The position numbers and the translations under genes were made by a program. The notes beneath the pieces are model-generated. The model was not told the origin of the DNA. It saw only the letters and a list, made by a program, of their open reading frames with translations, and did no database searches. DNA of 64,000 bases from Bacteroidales bacterium (GTDB lineage: Bacteria > Bacteroidota > Bacteroidia > Bacteroidales > VadinHA17): assembly GCA_016715075.1 (NCBI GenBank), contig JADKBK010000005.1:226857-290856 (forward strand), written 5' to 3'. Below are positions 1 to 9,075 of this stretch, one piece after another (position 1 is the stretch's first letter; each line of letters starts with the position of its first letter).

Positions 1-998
1 TCACTGCCACCCGATCAATACTTGAAATTGCCACCCGGGCAGATGTCAATGACCTGGTAATTTGTCTTTTATCAGGAGGCGGATCAGCCCTTCTTCCGGA
101 CTTTCCGGAAGGATCTTCAGAGGCCGCGATTATGATTGTTAATAATCTTCTTGTGAAGTGCAGTGCCACAATCAGGAGATCAATACTGTGAGGAAGCATC
201 TTTCCGAATGTCAAAGGTGGCCAGCTGGCGAGAGCTTTATATCCAGCTGCACTTTTAAGTCTCATTTTGTCTGATGTTAATGGAGATCCGCTGGATGTGA
301 TAGCATCGGACCTACAGTACCTGATCCTTCAACTTTTTCACCAGGCACTGGATATTGTCAGACAATTTGATCTTGAAAATTCCTTGCCGGAGAGTATTCT
401 TTCCTGCCTGATCAAAGGAGCTGAAGGGATCAGGTCCGAAACACCAAAATCCGAAGATAAGGTCTTTGCCAAAACTCATAATATACTGATAGGGAACAAT
501 AAGCTGGCACTTGAAGCATCAAAAACAAAAGCTGCTGAATTAAATCTGAATACAGAAATTATCAGTGACAGGATAGATGGTGATGTTTCGGAGGTCTCTG
601 AATACATTATAAAAACAGCATTGAAATACCAGGGAGATTCATCTGTAACAAAACCCTGTTGTCTTCTTTTTGGAGGGGAACCCACAGTAAAGGTATCAGG
701 CACCGGAATGGGAGGCAGAAACCAGCATCTTGCCTTATATTGCTCTGAGGGGTTGAGGGATCTTCAGGGAATAACAATTCTCTCGGCAGGCACTGATGGC
801 AATGACGGACCCACATCAGCTGCCGGAGCTGTAGTGGATTGCAGTACACATTATGATGCTGTTTCCAGGTCAGTTATACCTTCTGAATATCTCGAAAGAT
901 ATGATTCATTCAATTTCTTCAGACAGGCCGGTGGACATATTATCACAGGGCCTACAATGACTAATGTTATGGATATTATTGTTGTAATAGTGGAGTGA
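1..998 (+). pseudogene. Glycerate 2-kinase, MOFRL family (5' partial, two frameshifts)
   Basis: The reading frame that enters at base 3 encodes a typical glycerate kinase stretch (LLSGGGSALLP near bases 70-100) and the C-terminal MOFRL part (GGRNQH, SAGTDGNDGPTSAAGA, ending DIIVVIVE). The family phosphorylates glycerate to 2- or 3-phosphoglycerate. The frame is broken twice: one base is missing at about 173/174, which puts INTVRKHLS in another frame, and one extra base at about 206 restores the original frame at VKGGQLA. The two changes compensate, so only about 11 codons are misread, but a TGA at 189-191 stops translation. A TTG-started piece runs from 267 to 998. The N-terminus lies outside the window. 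The TGA at the end overlaps the ATG of the sulfatase downstream. Family assignment is good; whether the breaks are real or assembly errors is open. Confidence 0.8.
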
Positions 999-2566
999 TG
1001 AAAAAGCACGATAACATCTCAATTTTACTAAATCCTCTGAAAGCATCATTTTATATTTTTTGTATGCTTGTTTGTTCCGTTACTTCAGGTTCCGGAGCAG
1101 AGCCTGTAAAACGTCCGAATATCATAATGTTTCTTGTTGACGATATGGGATGGCAGGATACCTCTTTGCCTTTCTGGACAAGCAGGACACCGTTTAATGA
1201 AAGGTACCATACTCCGGCGATGTCAAAGCTGGCAAGTGAGGGGATGATGTTCACACAGGCATATGCTACGAGTGTTTGTTCACCAACCAGGGTCAGTCTC
1301 ATGTCAGGTATGAATGCAGCCAGGCATCGTGTTACCAACTGGACTCTTGAAAGAGACAAGCCTGTCGACGGCAAAAGTGAGATTCTTGTATATCCTGACT
1401 GGAATGTAAACGGTGTACAGCCTGTCGATACTGTTCCGCATTCAGCATATGCAACTATGCTACCCCATTTGCTGAGAGATAATGGTTATTTTACAATTCA
1501 TTGCGGTAAGGCTCATTATGGAGCCATTGGAACACCATCAGCCGATCCTCTGAATTGCGGTTTTGATATCAATATTGCCGGCCATGCTGCAGGAGGTCCG
1601 GGGAGTTACCTGGGAACAGAAAATTTCGGGAACAGTGAAAAAGGAGGATATACTTCGCCCTGGGGTGTCCCGGGTCTTGAGAAATATCACGGCGATTCTG
1701 TTTTTCTTACGGAAGCTCTTACACGCGAAGCTCTGAAGAGTCTCGATCAGGCTAAAGCAACAGGTAAGCCGTTTTACCTTTATATGGCACATTATGCCGT
1801 GCATATTCCGCTTTATGCAGATAAAAGGTTTTATGATAAATACCTCGATATGGGGCTTAATGAGTCGGAAGCCCGGTATGCTTCCATGATTGAAGGGATG
1901 GATAGAAGTCTGGGCGACATTATGGATTACCTTGACAGGAAAGGTCTTACTGAAAACACAATAATCCTCTTTATGTCAGATAATGGAGGCTTTAGTCTGC
2001 GTCCGCGTGCCGGCGAATTGCATACACATAATAAACCCCTAAACAGCGGCAAAGGATCGGCATACGAGGGAGGCATAAGGGAACCTATGATAGTGAAGTG
2101 GCCAGGCAAAGTCCGTCCTGGAACCAGCTGCAGTGATTATCTTATTGTCGAAGATTTTTTCCCTGCAATTCTTGAAATGGCGGGAATAAAAAATTATTCA
2201 ACAGTTCAGAGAGTTGACGGGAAAAGCTTTGTGCCGATGCTGCGTCAGAAGGGGACCACCTCCAACGGCAGGAAGCTATACTGGCATTTCCCAAACAACT
2301 GGGGACCGACAGGACCCGGTATTGGAGCAACAAGTACAATAAGGAGCGGCGACTGGAAGCTGATATACTTTTATGAAGACAGCCATTTTGAATTGTATAA
2401 TATCAGCAATGATATCGGTGAAAGTCATAATCTTGCGGATCAGGAGAGGACAAAAGTCAGGGAACTGGCTTTGAATCTGGGCATGTATCTTCGAAGTACC
2501 GATGCTCAGAGACCATCATATAAATCCACAGGAAAACCTGTGCCCTGGCCTGATGAAAAACTATAG
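998..2566 (+). CDS. Secreted sulfatase (formylglycine type)
   Basis: This 522-residue protein has a hydrophobic N-terminal signal segment (about residues 17-33). It carries the sulfatase signature CSPTR with the cysteine at about residue 94, which would be converted to formylglycine by a maturase. Metal-binding residues are visible at VDD (48-49) and at MSDNGG (about 328-331). Such enzymes remove sulfate esters from polysaccharides in the periplasm or at the cell surface. I chose the ATG at 998, which overlaps the previous stop codon; a GTG at 995 in the same frame is the alternative. It points toward the oppositely oriented fucose genes. With two fucosidases close by, a sulfated fucose-containing glycan is a reasonable substrate guess, but the exact sulfate position cannot be read from sequence. 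Confidence 0.9.
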   Translation: MKKHDNISILLNPLKASFYIFCMLVCSVTSGSGAEPVKRPNIIMFLVDDMGWQDTSLPFWTSRTPFNERYHTPAMSKLASEGMMFTQAYATSVCSPTRVSLMSGMNAARHRVTNWTLERDKPVDGKSEILVYPDWNVNGVQPVDTVPHSAYATMLPHLLRDNGYFTIHCGKAHYGAIGTPSADPLNCGFDINIAGHAAGGPGSYLGTENFGNSEKGGYTSPWGVPGLEKYHGDSVFLTEALTREALKSLDQAKATGKPFYLYMAHYAVHIPLYADKRFYDKYLDMGLNESEARYASMIEGMDRSLGDIMDYLDRKGLTENTIILFMSDNGGFSLRPRAGELHTHNKPLNSGKGSAYEGGIREPMIVKWPGKVRPGTSCSDYLIVEDFFPAILEMAGIKNYSTVQRVDGKSFVPMLRQKGTTSNGRKLYWHFPNNWGPTGPGIGATSTIRSGDWKLIYFYEDSHFELYNISNDIGESHNLADQERTKVRELALNLGMYLRSTDAQRPSYKSTGKPVPWPDEKL

Positions 2567-2609
2567 TTTAGTTCTCAGAAGATTCTGATTGTAAGTATTC
2601 CGGGTTTTC

Positions 2610-3884
2610 TTATCTGACTATTGAACCCCTGAATGAGTACCAGGCAACATATAGATATGCAGCAAGCGGAACTGTCATTGCAATTGCCATACTGTCAGTC
2701 CTTTCAGCGATATAGCCCATCAGGGGAGTACAGAGTGCACCGCCGATGATTGCCATGACAAGAACAGATCCCCCTATCTTGGTATTTTCACCCAGGTCTT
2801 TGATACTGATCGCAAAGATTGTTGGATACATCAATGACATAAAGAAACTTGTCAGGAAAATGGCCCACATCCCGATCCATCCCGGAATAAGTATACTGAA
2901 TCCTACAAGGATGACATTAATGCTGCTGTACAATCCCATCAGCATATTGGGCTTTATATATCGCATAAACCATGTGGCGCTGAATCTTCCGATACCAAAG
3001 GCAACCAGGGTACCTGTCAGGAAATAACCTGCAACTTTTTCCGGTTGCCCGGTATAGTCCTGAACATATGGTATGAAATAACTCCACGTTCCAACCTGTG
3101 CTCCCACATAGAAGAACTGGGCCAGCACTCCTTTCCAGAAATTTGGAAAATGCAGGAGATCACTGAAGCTACCCTTTGCGTCGTTATCAGAAATTAGCTC
3201 AGTATCAAACTTCGGAAATTTGACTTTCATCATCAGGATAGCCCAGGTCAGGGCAAATATTGCCAGTCCGATATAAGGTTTTACTACCCGCATAGTCTCA
3301 TTCTGCAAAAAGGAGTCATATTGACCTGAAAGTTTCATTGAAGCTATTTCAGACTGCCCGGGTTCAATACCCGAGAAAATAAATATTGTGCCCAGAAGCA
3401 CTCCTGTTACTGAACCTATAGGGTTGAATGCCTGCGAAAAGTTTAACCGTTGCTCGGATGAATCAGGATTGCCCATCAGAGCGATGAATGGATTGGCGCC
3501 TGTTTCAAGGAAGGCCAGTCCGGAAGCAATTATGAAGAGTGAGAAAAGGAAAAATCCGTATTTCCCGATTATCGCAGCAGGCCAGAAAAGCATGCATCCG
3601 ATTGAGTAAAGAAGCAATCCGCAAATAATCCCTGTTTTGTAGCTATAGCGGCGCATCAGGATTCCTGCCGGAATTGCAAGAACAAAATATCCCATATAGA
3701 ATGCTGATTGTATCAATCCCGCCTGGAATCGTGAGATTTCCATCGATTTCATAAACTGTTTGATAAGCACACCATTAAGATTATTTGGGATTCCCCACAT
3801 AAAAAACAGGATTGTGACCATTATAAACGGCAATAAATATCCGGGAAGCAGAAAACCTGCCTTATTTTTTTTCGATGCATTCAT
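2610..3884 (-). CDS. fucP: L-fucose:H+ symporter-type MFS permease
   Basis: A 424-residue membrane protein with about twelve hydrophobic segments and the FucP-family features FFMWGIPNNLN near residue 27 and LETGANPFI near residue 127. FucP relatives import L-fucose or related sugars with protons across the inner membrane. A purine-rich GAGATT lies just upstream of the ATG. It is the last gene of a leftward run GH95, URO-D protein, GH29, FucP, and this context makes L-fucose the most likely cargo. Related permeases carry glucose, galactose or N-acetylglucosamine, so specificity is inferred from neighbours rather than from binding residues. Confidence 0.85.
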   Translation of the reverse strand: MNASKKNKAGFLLPGYLLPFIMVTILFFMWGIPNNLNGVLIKQFMKSMEISRFQAGLIQSAFYMGYFVLAIPAGILMRRYSYKTGIICGLLLYSIGCMLFWPAAIIGKYGFFLFSLFIIASGLAFLETGANPFIALMGNPDSSEQRLNFSQAFNPIGSVTGVLLGTIFIFSGIEPGQSEIASMKLSGQYDSFLQNETMRVVKPYIGLAIFALTWAILMMKVKFPKFDTELISDNDAKGSFSDLLHFPNFWKGVLAQFFYVGAQVGTWSYFIPYVQDYTGQPEKVAGYFLTGTLVAFGIGRFSATWFMRYIKPNMLMGLYSSINVILVGFSILIPGWIGMWAIFLTSFFMSLMYPTIFAISIKDLGENTKIGGSVLVMAIIGGALCTPLMGYIAERTDSMAIAMTVPLAAYLYVAWYSFRGSIVR

Positions 3885-3946
3885 ATTAATCTCATTGTGT
3901 CGGAGAGTTCTTATTTTCTGCAGACTGATTATTTATTCCGGTTCGC

Positions 3947-5005
3947 CTATTGCTGCTTAGGAGTATTACTTTCAGAAGGTTCAGGAATTTGATCTTTCCC
4001 CTTAATATACCTTCCAACCTGTTTAAGGGTTGCGGCGTCAATTCCCCTTATACGTCCGGCATAATCAGGGCCGATATCGAGTGAAAATATATTTCCGAAT
4101 TTAACAGCGCCGAGGTAGTCCTCATAGATTTTTTCAGCTGGAAGGCACAAATTATCGTGTACCGGAAGAGAGTAAAACCACATTGCACCACCCTCATGGG
4201 CAGGCAGTATAGGATAGGTGAATTCAGCAGCAATATAGCCTTTGTAATCGCCACCGTTTTTATTGAAACCTGCACCTGAAATGTCATTCAGTGCTGACGG
4301 ATGTCCAAGCTCTCCAAGACGAATGCGGCCGGCTGGAGTGCCATGATTATAACCTGGAAGACAATTTGGCTGAAATGACTCAACCCATTTATCAGTTTCT
4401 TCATGGCTCAGACCACCATCTCCCTGTGCATGGTCAAACCATATATATTCAATTGGTCCGTAATTGGTGAGAAGTTCTTTAAGCTGTGCTTTTTTAATTT
4501 CAGGATTTATTCCGCCGCTCTTGGAAAAGCTGGCTCCGGGGAATGTCCAGTCTCCTTCAGAAAAATAGAGAGCAAGCTTAATTCCATATCTGTCGCAAGA
4601 TTTTCTGAGTTTCGCAAGTACATCTATCCCGAGAGGACTGTTTGTTACTTTTTTCCGGGAGGTTTGGGTGTCCCACAAGCAGAAACCATCATGATGTTTG
4701 GTAAGAAACAGGATGTAATGCATACCCGCTTTTTTTGCCACTTTACACCATTGGTCCGTATCGCATCCTGTAGCCCTGAAGAAGCTGGCATCCTTATCTT
4801 CGGTGGGAGTCCATTCCTGCCCTGAAAAAGTGCTGAAGCTCCAGCAGATAAACATTCCGAACTTCATATCGCTTATTTGTTTTGCACGAACCTGATCGTC
4901 AACCTTTTTTAAATAATTCTTATCCCTATCTCCCGAGAAACCAGTCAGAACTATCAGGCTAATTGAGATAAGGATTAATGTTGTCAGTTTATTCATAGTT
5001 TTCAT
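3947..5005 (-). CDS. Alpha-L-fucosidase, GH29
   Basis: 352 residues from the ATG at 5005, chosen because it begins directly with a signal peptide (MKTMNKL then a hydrophobic stretch). An in-frame ATG at 5080 would add 25 residues that run into a repeat and look non-coding. GH29 features are HHDGF (residues 104-108) and YIWFD, whose Asp191 fits the catalytic nucleophile. The enzyme would release terminal L-fucose in the periplasm. It is short for GH29 (many are 430-600 residues) and seems to consist of the catalytic barrel with little or no C-terminal beta domain. It lies between the FucP permease and the URO-D-family protein on the same strand, so release and uptake of fucose look co-transcribed. 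Confidence 0.88.
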   Translation of the reverse strand: MKTMNKLTTLILISISLIVLTGFSGDRDKNYLKKVDDQVRAKQISDMKFGMFICWSFSTFSGQEWTPTEDKDASFFRATGCDTDQWCKVAKKAGMHYILFLTKHHDGFCLWDTQTSRKKVTNSPLGIDVLAKLRKSCDRYGIKLALYFSEGDWTFPGASFSKSGGINPEIKKAQLKELLTNYGPIEYIWFDHAQGDGGLSHEETDKWVESFQPNCLPGYNHGTPAGRIRLGELGHPSALNDISGAGFNKNGGDYKGYIAAEFTYPILPAHEGGAMWFYSLPVHDNLCLPAEKIYEDYLGAVKFGNIFSLDIGPDYAGRIRGIDAATLKQVGRYIKGKDQIPEPSESNTPKQQ

Positions 5006-5046
5006 TTTTGAAATACAACTCTTGTTAAAGAGAAAAATGTTTATTT

Positions 5047-5134
5047 GCCACCAAGGCTCCAGGACACGAAGATTCACCAAGGGGCCTTTAAAGATATTCT
5101 CTTTTGAAACTTGGTGACTTAGTGTCTTGGTGGC
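5047..5134. repeat. Imperfect inverted repeat built of CCAAG/GACAC words
   Basis: The left arm (5047-5081: GCCACCAAGG, then GGACACGAAG, CACCAAGG) is matched by a complementary right arm (5110-5134: CTTGGTGACTT, GTGTCTTGGTGGC) around a short AT-rich centre. It lies between two leftward genes, just upstream of the GH29 start. It resembles in style the elements at 31.1 kb and 49.8 kb. Function unknown; it could form a long hairpin in RNA. Confidence 0.6.
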
Positions 5135-5160
5135 TATTGCTTTTTAGTAGAATCAATTGT

Positions 5161-6288
5161 TTAAGCTCTTGAACTAGTAAATACAATCTCTTGCTGCATC
5201 AGCCATGATTTTGATATTTTCGACAGGTGTCTCAAAGAAATGGTCGAGCAGGCGCAGATATATCCTCCGTCATATCCGACTTTCTCAAACAGAGTATGCA
5301 CCATATTTTTTATTTTATCATGGGGCCCGTCAGTAAGAACATTGTACTGGTCAATTCCTCCGATCAGGGAAATTCTTTTTCCAACTTTTTCTCTGAGTTC
5401 CCATGGTTCCTGGTTTCCTCCGATGCTTTTTGGAGCCAGGGTTTCGGAACAGTCAGTCCCGTTTGCCACGATGTATTCCTCAATCCCATATGTACCTCCG
5501 CAGGTATGGTATGTAATTTTAAACCCCAGCGAATGAAGGGCATCATGCATCTTTCTGTCATAGGGCATGCAGAATTCCTTATGCAGATCCGGTGAGACCA
5601 GGGTGGAAGAGGAGGAGCCCCCGCCAGTTTCAACCAGGTCAAATTTAGCGCCCTTCATAGAATTTACAAACTCCAGTTTTTTATCAAGAAGTATTCCCAT
5701 CAGGGTATGAACCCAGCCCGGGTCAGTCATCGCTTTTATTATCAGTTCGTTGATGTCATATAAACAGGCGGCATGCTGCCAGCATCCGGCCTGGTCACCC
5801 CATACGAATCCACGTACGATACCATTATCTCCGACCTCATTATATACTGCTTCAAGGGGCTTTTTGTCAAGCCTTGGCACTGGCATGAATTTGCGGATCA
5901 GCTCGAGATCCTCATCTTTTTTGATAAGGTACTCTGTTATCCATGTAGTTTTTCTGTTACCTGCTGTTTTATAGGTGAGATCTCCCCCCGGGGTTATGAT
6001 CCTGTGATGATTAATCCTTTTTTCAGGATGATCATTTATTACCTGCACCTCATCTTTCCATTCAGGTGTCGAGAATTTTGCAAAATCAGCATCGACAAGC
6101 CAAAACTGACCCATATCAGCGAAATACTGGATGGCCGCATCCATGCCTACCTGCTTAAAAGCCTCCAGCGGAGTTATACCATTCATATAAGTATCCAGGT
6201 GATAGCCCTGCCATTGGTGTACGGTGACCGGCAGCCGGTCAGGCTTTTCGCCGTTAATGGCACACATCATTCTTTCTTTTGAATTCAC
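5161..6288 (-). CDS. Uroporphyrinogen decarboxylase (URO-D) family protein, C-terminal frameshift
   Basis: The protein has the URO-D/cobamide methyltransferase fold family signature (KERMMCAINGEKPDRLPV at the N-terminus). It is not a close match to HemE. It shows YHTCGG (His261, Cys263) and a later CACS (Cys345, Cys347), a layout like the zinc-binding H-x-C...C of MtaA/CmuA-type methyltransferases. After CACS one base seems to be missing near 5243-5248. Restoring it gives a normal ending (HFFETPVENIKIMADAARD) that stops at 5174, for 371 residues; as read, the frame ends at 5161 with a scrambled tail. It is the second gene of the fucose block, 18 bp after GH95. The role in glycan use is unknown; a methyl or decarboxylation reaction is only a guess. 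Confidence 0.75.
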   Translation of the reverse strand: MNSKERMMCAINGEKPDRLPVTVHQWQGYHLDTYMNGITPLEAFKQVGMDAAIQYFADMGQFWLVDADFAKFSTPEWKDEVQVINDHPEKRINHHRIITPGGDLTYKTAGNRKTTWITEYLIKKDEDLELIRKFMPVPRLDKKPLEAVYNEVGDNGIVRGFVWGDQAGCWQHAACLYDINELIIKAMTDPGWVHTLMGILLDKKLEFVNSMKGAKFDLVETGGGSSSSTLVSPDLHKEFCMPYDRKMHDALHSLGFKITYHTCGGTYGIEEYIVANGTDCSETLAPKSIGGNQEPWELREKVGKRISLIGGIDQYNVLTDGPHDKIKNMVHTLFEKVGYDGGYICACSTISLRHLSKISKSWLMQQEIVFTSSRA

Positions 6289-6306
6289 ATCGTGACGGAT
6301 TAGTGG

Positions 6307-8730
6307 TTAATAATCAATATCCAGTATATCATTTTTCTCAAGAGCTATTCTCAATATATCATCTTCAGAAAATTCAGCTTTGCATCTTTGCCCGTTTTTA
6401 GAAATTTTTGCTTTTGCGGGATCAGGGATCTTAATTTTGTAGGAATTACTGATATCTGCCTTTAAAGATGCCTTTGTAATTTTCATTCCGGTCCATGCAG
6501 CGCTTACTGTTGCATTACCTCTGACGCACAGTCCTTTATAATATCCTGTCTCCCATGCTGAAGGCAGGGCAGGAAGAAATTCTATATAATCCTCATGGCT
6601 CTGTATCAGCATTTCTGCAATACCTGATGCTGCTGCCTCATTACCGTCCAGAACAAATATATCGTAATTAGCCCCGGCAATTCCTGCAACTGAGATCGTA
6701 AGGAGGTTTTCTCGTGTTAAATCCCTGAGGAGGATATTTAAGCTGTTAAACGCTTTTTCCTGTTCTTTAAGACGGGCAAAGAAATTTATCATATTGGCCC
6801 TGCTCCATTCAACATCTTCCCAACCCGGAGCATCAAGTCTGTACTGGATGGTTTTTGCAGCTGCCTTTGCAAGTTCAGGTGTTTTTTTCAGAGAGATCTG
6901 TGAATAGGGATACAATGAAGTTAAGTGGGTTGTATGACGGTGATTCGGCACTGCCTTTTCATAATCATAAAACCACTCCCGGAGCTCTCCTGTGTTTCCT
7001 GTTTGCAGAGGGGGCAGCTTGCTGCGGGCTGCTTCCAGTGTAAGTCTGAAATCCTGATCCGTACCGAGTATCTCTGAAGCAGAGATACATGCAGAAAACA
7101 ATTCATAGACAAATACCCTGTCGCAGGCAGGCATCATTGAGAGTGATAATACATCTCCTTTATACCTGAATGAATTCTCAGGTGAGGTGCAGGGACCTGT
7201 CATTAAATAACCGCTTTCAGGATCCGTTACCATATAATCAAGAAAAAACTCAGCATTCTTTTTAAGGAGCGGATAAGCTTTGTTTTCAAGGAAACCTTTA
7301 TCGGCAGTATAATTAAAATGCTCCCAGAGATGCAGAGCTATCCAGGTCCCGGCAGCCGGAAACAAGCCCCAGCCCGGCCATTCCCCCGGTGCAGTATATC
7401 CCCATACATTTGTAACGGTATGAGCAACCCAGCCTGGACTTCCATATACCTTAGCCGCAGTTTTTTCGCCGGCTTTTGCAAGGAATTCTATATAATTGAA
7501 CAAAGGAGTATTACATTCTGGCAGGTTGGTAATATTAGTCGCCCAGTAGTTTTGCTGGGTATTTATGTCGAGATGGTAGTCGCAGGTCCAGGGCATATTT
7601 GCTGCAAGATTATCATTCCATAAACCCTGCAGATTAGCAGGCAGGGGTGAATTCTCTCTTGAACATGAAATTATAAGATATCTGTTATACTGCAGAAAGA
7701 GGGAGCAAAGATCCGGATCATCGCTTCCTTCATTGTATTTCTTAAACCTGATATCAGTAGGAAGATTTTCCTTTTCCCCGTTTCCAAGGGATATCTCAAA
7801 CCTGTTAAATAAATTTGTATAGTCTTGAATATGGTCATTCTTAAGCCCACTGTATTTTTTTGATGCGGCACTCTCTACTGTTTTTTTGCAGATATCCTTA
7901 AACCGAGGACTGTTATAGCTTGTTCTTATATCTGCAATTAGAATTACTTCATCTGCCATGCTGATGAATAATTCATTTTCACCTGGTTTTACAGACCCCC
8001 CCATAACGGAAGCATTCACTATTCCCATGAAGTCAACTCCTCCTATGCTGAAATCGGGGAATCCCCTTACCTTTAACGAAGATGTTGCTTTCCCCGAAAA
8101 CTCCAGACGGCTATTGTCTGAGGATATCATTGATTTGCTGAGCAGATCAAGTGAAACAGTGCAGCTGATCATGTTTTTTCTGTCCGCAGTCAGCCTTATA
8201 ATCAGGATGTTGTCAGGGTTGGAACAAAAATATTCCCTTGTGTAAAAGACTCCGCCAGATTTGAAGGTAACCGTTGTAATTGCATTTTCAAGGTTTAATT
8301 CTCTCCGGTATTCTGAAATGCTTTTTTCATCGAGATTGAATTTCATGTTCAGATCACCGACAGGAATATGAGTCCCAAAAGTATTAGGTTTGCCTGAGAG
8401 ATACTTTATAGCTGAATCATTACCCTGTTTGAGCTTTCCATCAAAGAATAACTGCCTGATCTCTGCAAGTTTTGCTTTACCGCAGGTTACTTCCTGCTTT
8501 GGATCCGGCTGACCCGCCCACATTGTTATCTCATTAAGTGCAATCCGGTCATTATTTATTCCTCCGAAAATCATTGCGCCGAGTCGGCCGTTTCCTACAG
8601 GAGTCGATTGCATCCATTCTTTGGCAGGCTGATTATACCACAGTTTTAAAGCCGGTTTTTCAGGTCCGGAAGCTGTAACCGAAGCAATTGTATAAAAGAT
8701 CAGAATATGGATCCAAATCAGTTTCATCAC
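6307..8730 (-). CDS. Alpha-L-fucosidase / galactosidase, GH95
   Basis: About 807 residues with a signal peptide (residues 1-20), then the GH95 N-terminal sandwich (WYNQPAKEWMQSTPVGNGRLGAM, WAGQ) and the (alpha/alpha)6 catalytic part. Visible active-site segments are DYHLDINTQQNYW (around Asn390), TSPENS (Glu518, the general acid position) and VLDGNEAAA near residue 700. The length is normal for the family. GH95 members cleave alpha-1,2-linked fucose, and some act on alpha-L-galactose. It is the first gene of the leftward fucose block. Two ATGs stand side by side at the start, and either could be used. Together with GH29 and two sulfatases it points to a sulfated or fucosylated glycan; no SusC/SusD pair lies in the window. 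Confidence 0.9.
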   Translation of the reverse strand: MMKLIWIHILIFYTIASVTASGPEKPALKLWYNQPAKEWMQSTPVGNGRLGAMIFGGINNDRIALNEITMWAGQPDPKQEVTCGKAKLAEIRQLFFDGKLKQGNDSAIKYLSGKPNTFGTHIPVGDLNMKFNLDEKSISEYRRELNLENAITTVTFKSGGVFYTREYFCSNPDNILIIRLTADRKNMISCTVSLDLLSKSMISSDNSRLEFSGKATSSLKVRGFPDFSIGGVDFMGIVNASVMGGSVKPGENELFISMADEVILIADIRTSYNSPRFKDICKKTVESAASKKYSGLKNDHIQDYTNLFNRFEISLGNGEKENLPTDIRFKKYNEGSDDPDLCSLFLQYNRYLIISCSRENSPLPANLQGLWNDNLAANMPWTCDYHLDINTQQNYWATNITNLPECNTPLFNYIEFLAKAGEKTAAKVYGSPGWVAHTVTNVWGYTAPGEWPGWGLFPAAGTWIALHLWEHFNYTADKGFLENKAYPLLKKNAEFFLDYMVTDPESGYLMTGPCTSPENSFRYKGDVLSLSMMPACDRVFVYELFSACISASEILGTDQDFRLTLEAARSKLPPLQTGNTGELREWFYDYEKAVPNHRHTTHLTSLYPYSQISLKKTPELAKAAAKTIQYRLDAPGWEDVEWSRANMINFFARLKEQEKAFNSLNILLRDLTRENLLTISVAGIAGANYDIFVLDGNEAAASGIAEMLIQSHEDYIEFLPALPSAWETGYYKGLCVRGNATVSAAWTGMKITKASLKADISNSYKIKIPDPAKAKISKNGQRCKAEFSEDDILRIALEKNDILDIDY

Positions 8731-9075
8731 AGAAGAATTATCCAGGTTTGAAAAAGCAACAGTTAAAATTAGAATATTATTTTACATTTCAAGATGCAAA
8801 AAATAATTCAATGTCTGACAATAGTCACATTCCTGTAATCTGAAAATGATAACTTTGTTGAGATGACTTTTTGAAAACTCCTTTGCACAGTCCTTTGAAA
8901 AACCTATTGAGTCCTTCCTTCTAAATTGCAGGAATTTTAAATTCAATGGATATTAAGATTAACTCGAATGGACCAAAGGTTAAGAGGCTGGTAATATTAT
9001 TCATGAGAGAGACAGGTAAAATGTACAGAAAAAGTCCTTTTCCAATATATTGAAAGAACAATAAAATCTGAATCT
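8731..9075. other. Divergent intergenic region
   Basis: This AT-rich space separates the leftward GH95 block from the rightward lipoprotein gene and must hold promoters for both. A TAACTTTG at 8850-8857 fits the Bacteroidota -7 box TAnnTTTG on the plus strand, but it is more than 200 bp from the next gene and has no clear -33 partner. No RNA gene or repeat was recognised. Confidence 0.4.

Noticed and set aside
5161..6288. HemE, heme biosynthesis
   Set aside because: The cysteine/histidine layout and the fucose context argue against a true uroporphyrinogen decarboxylase.
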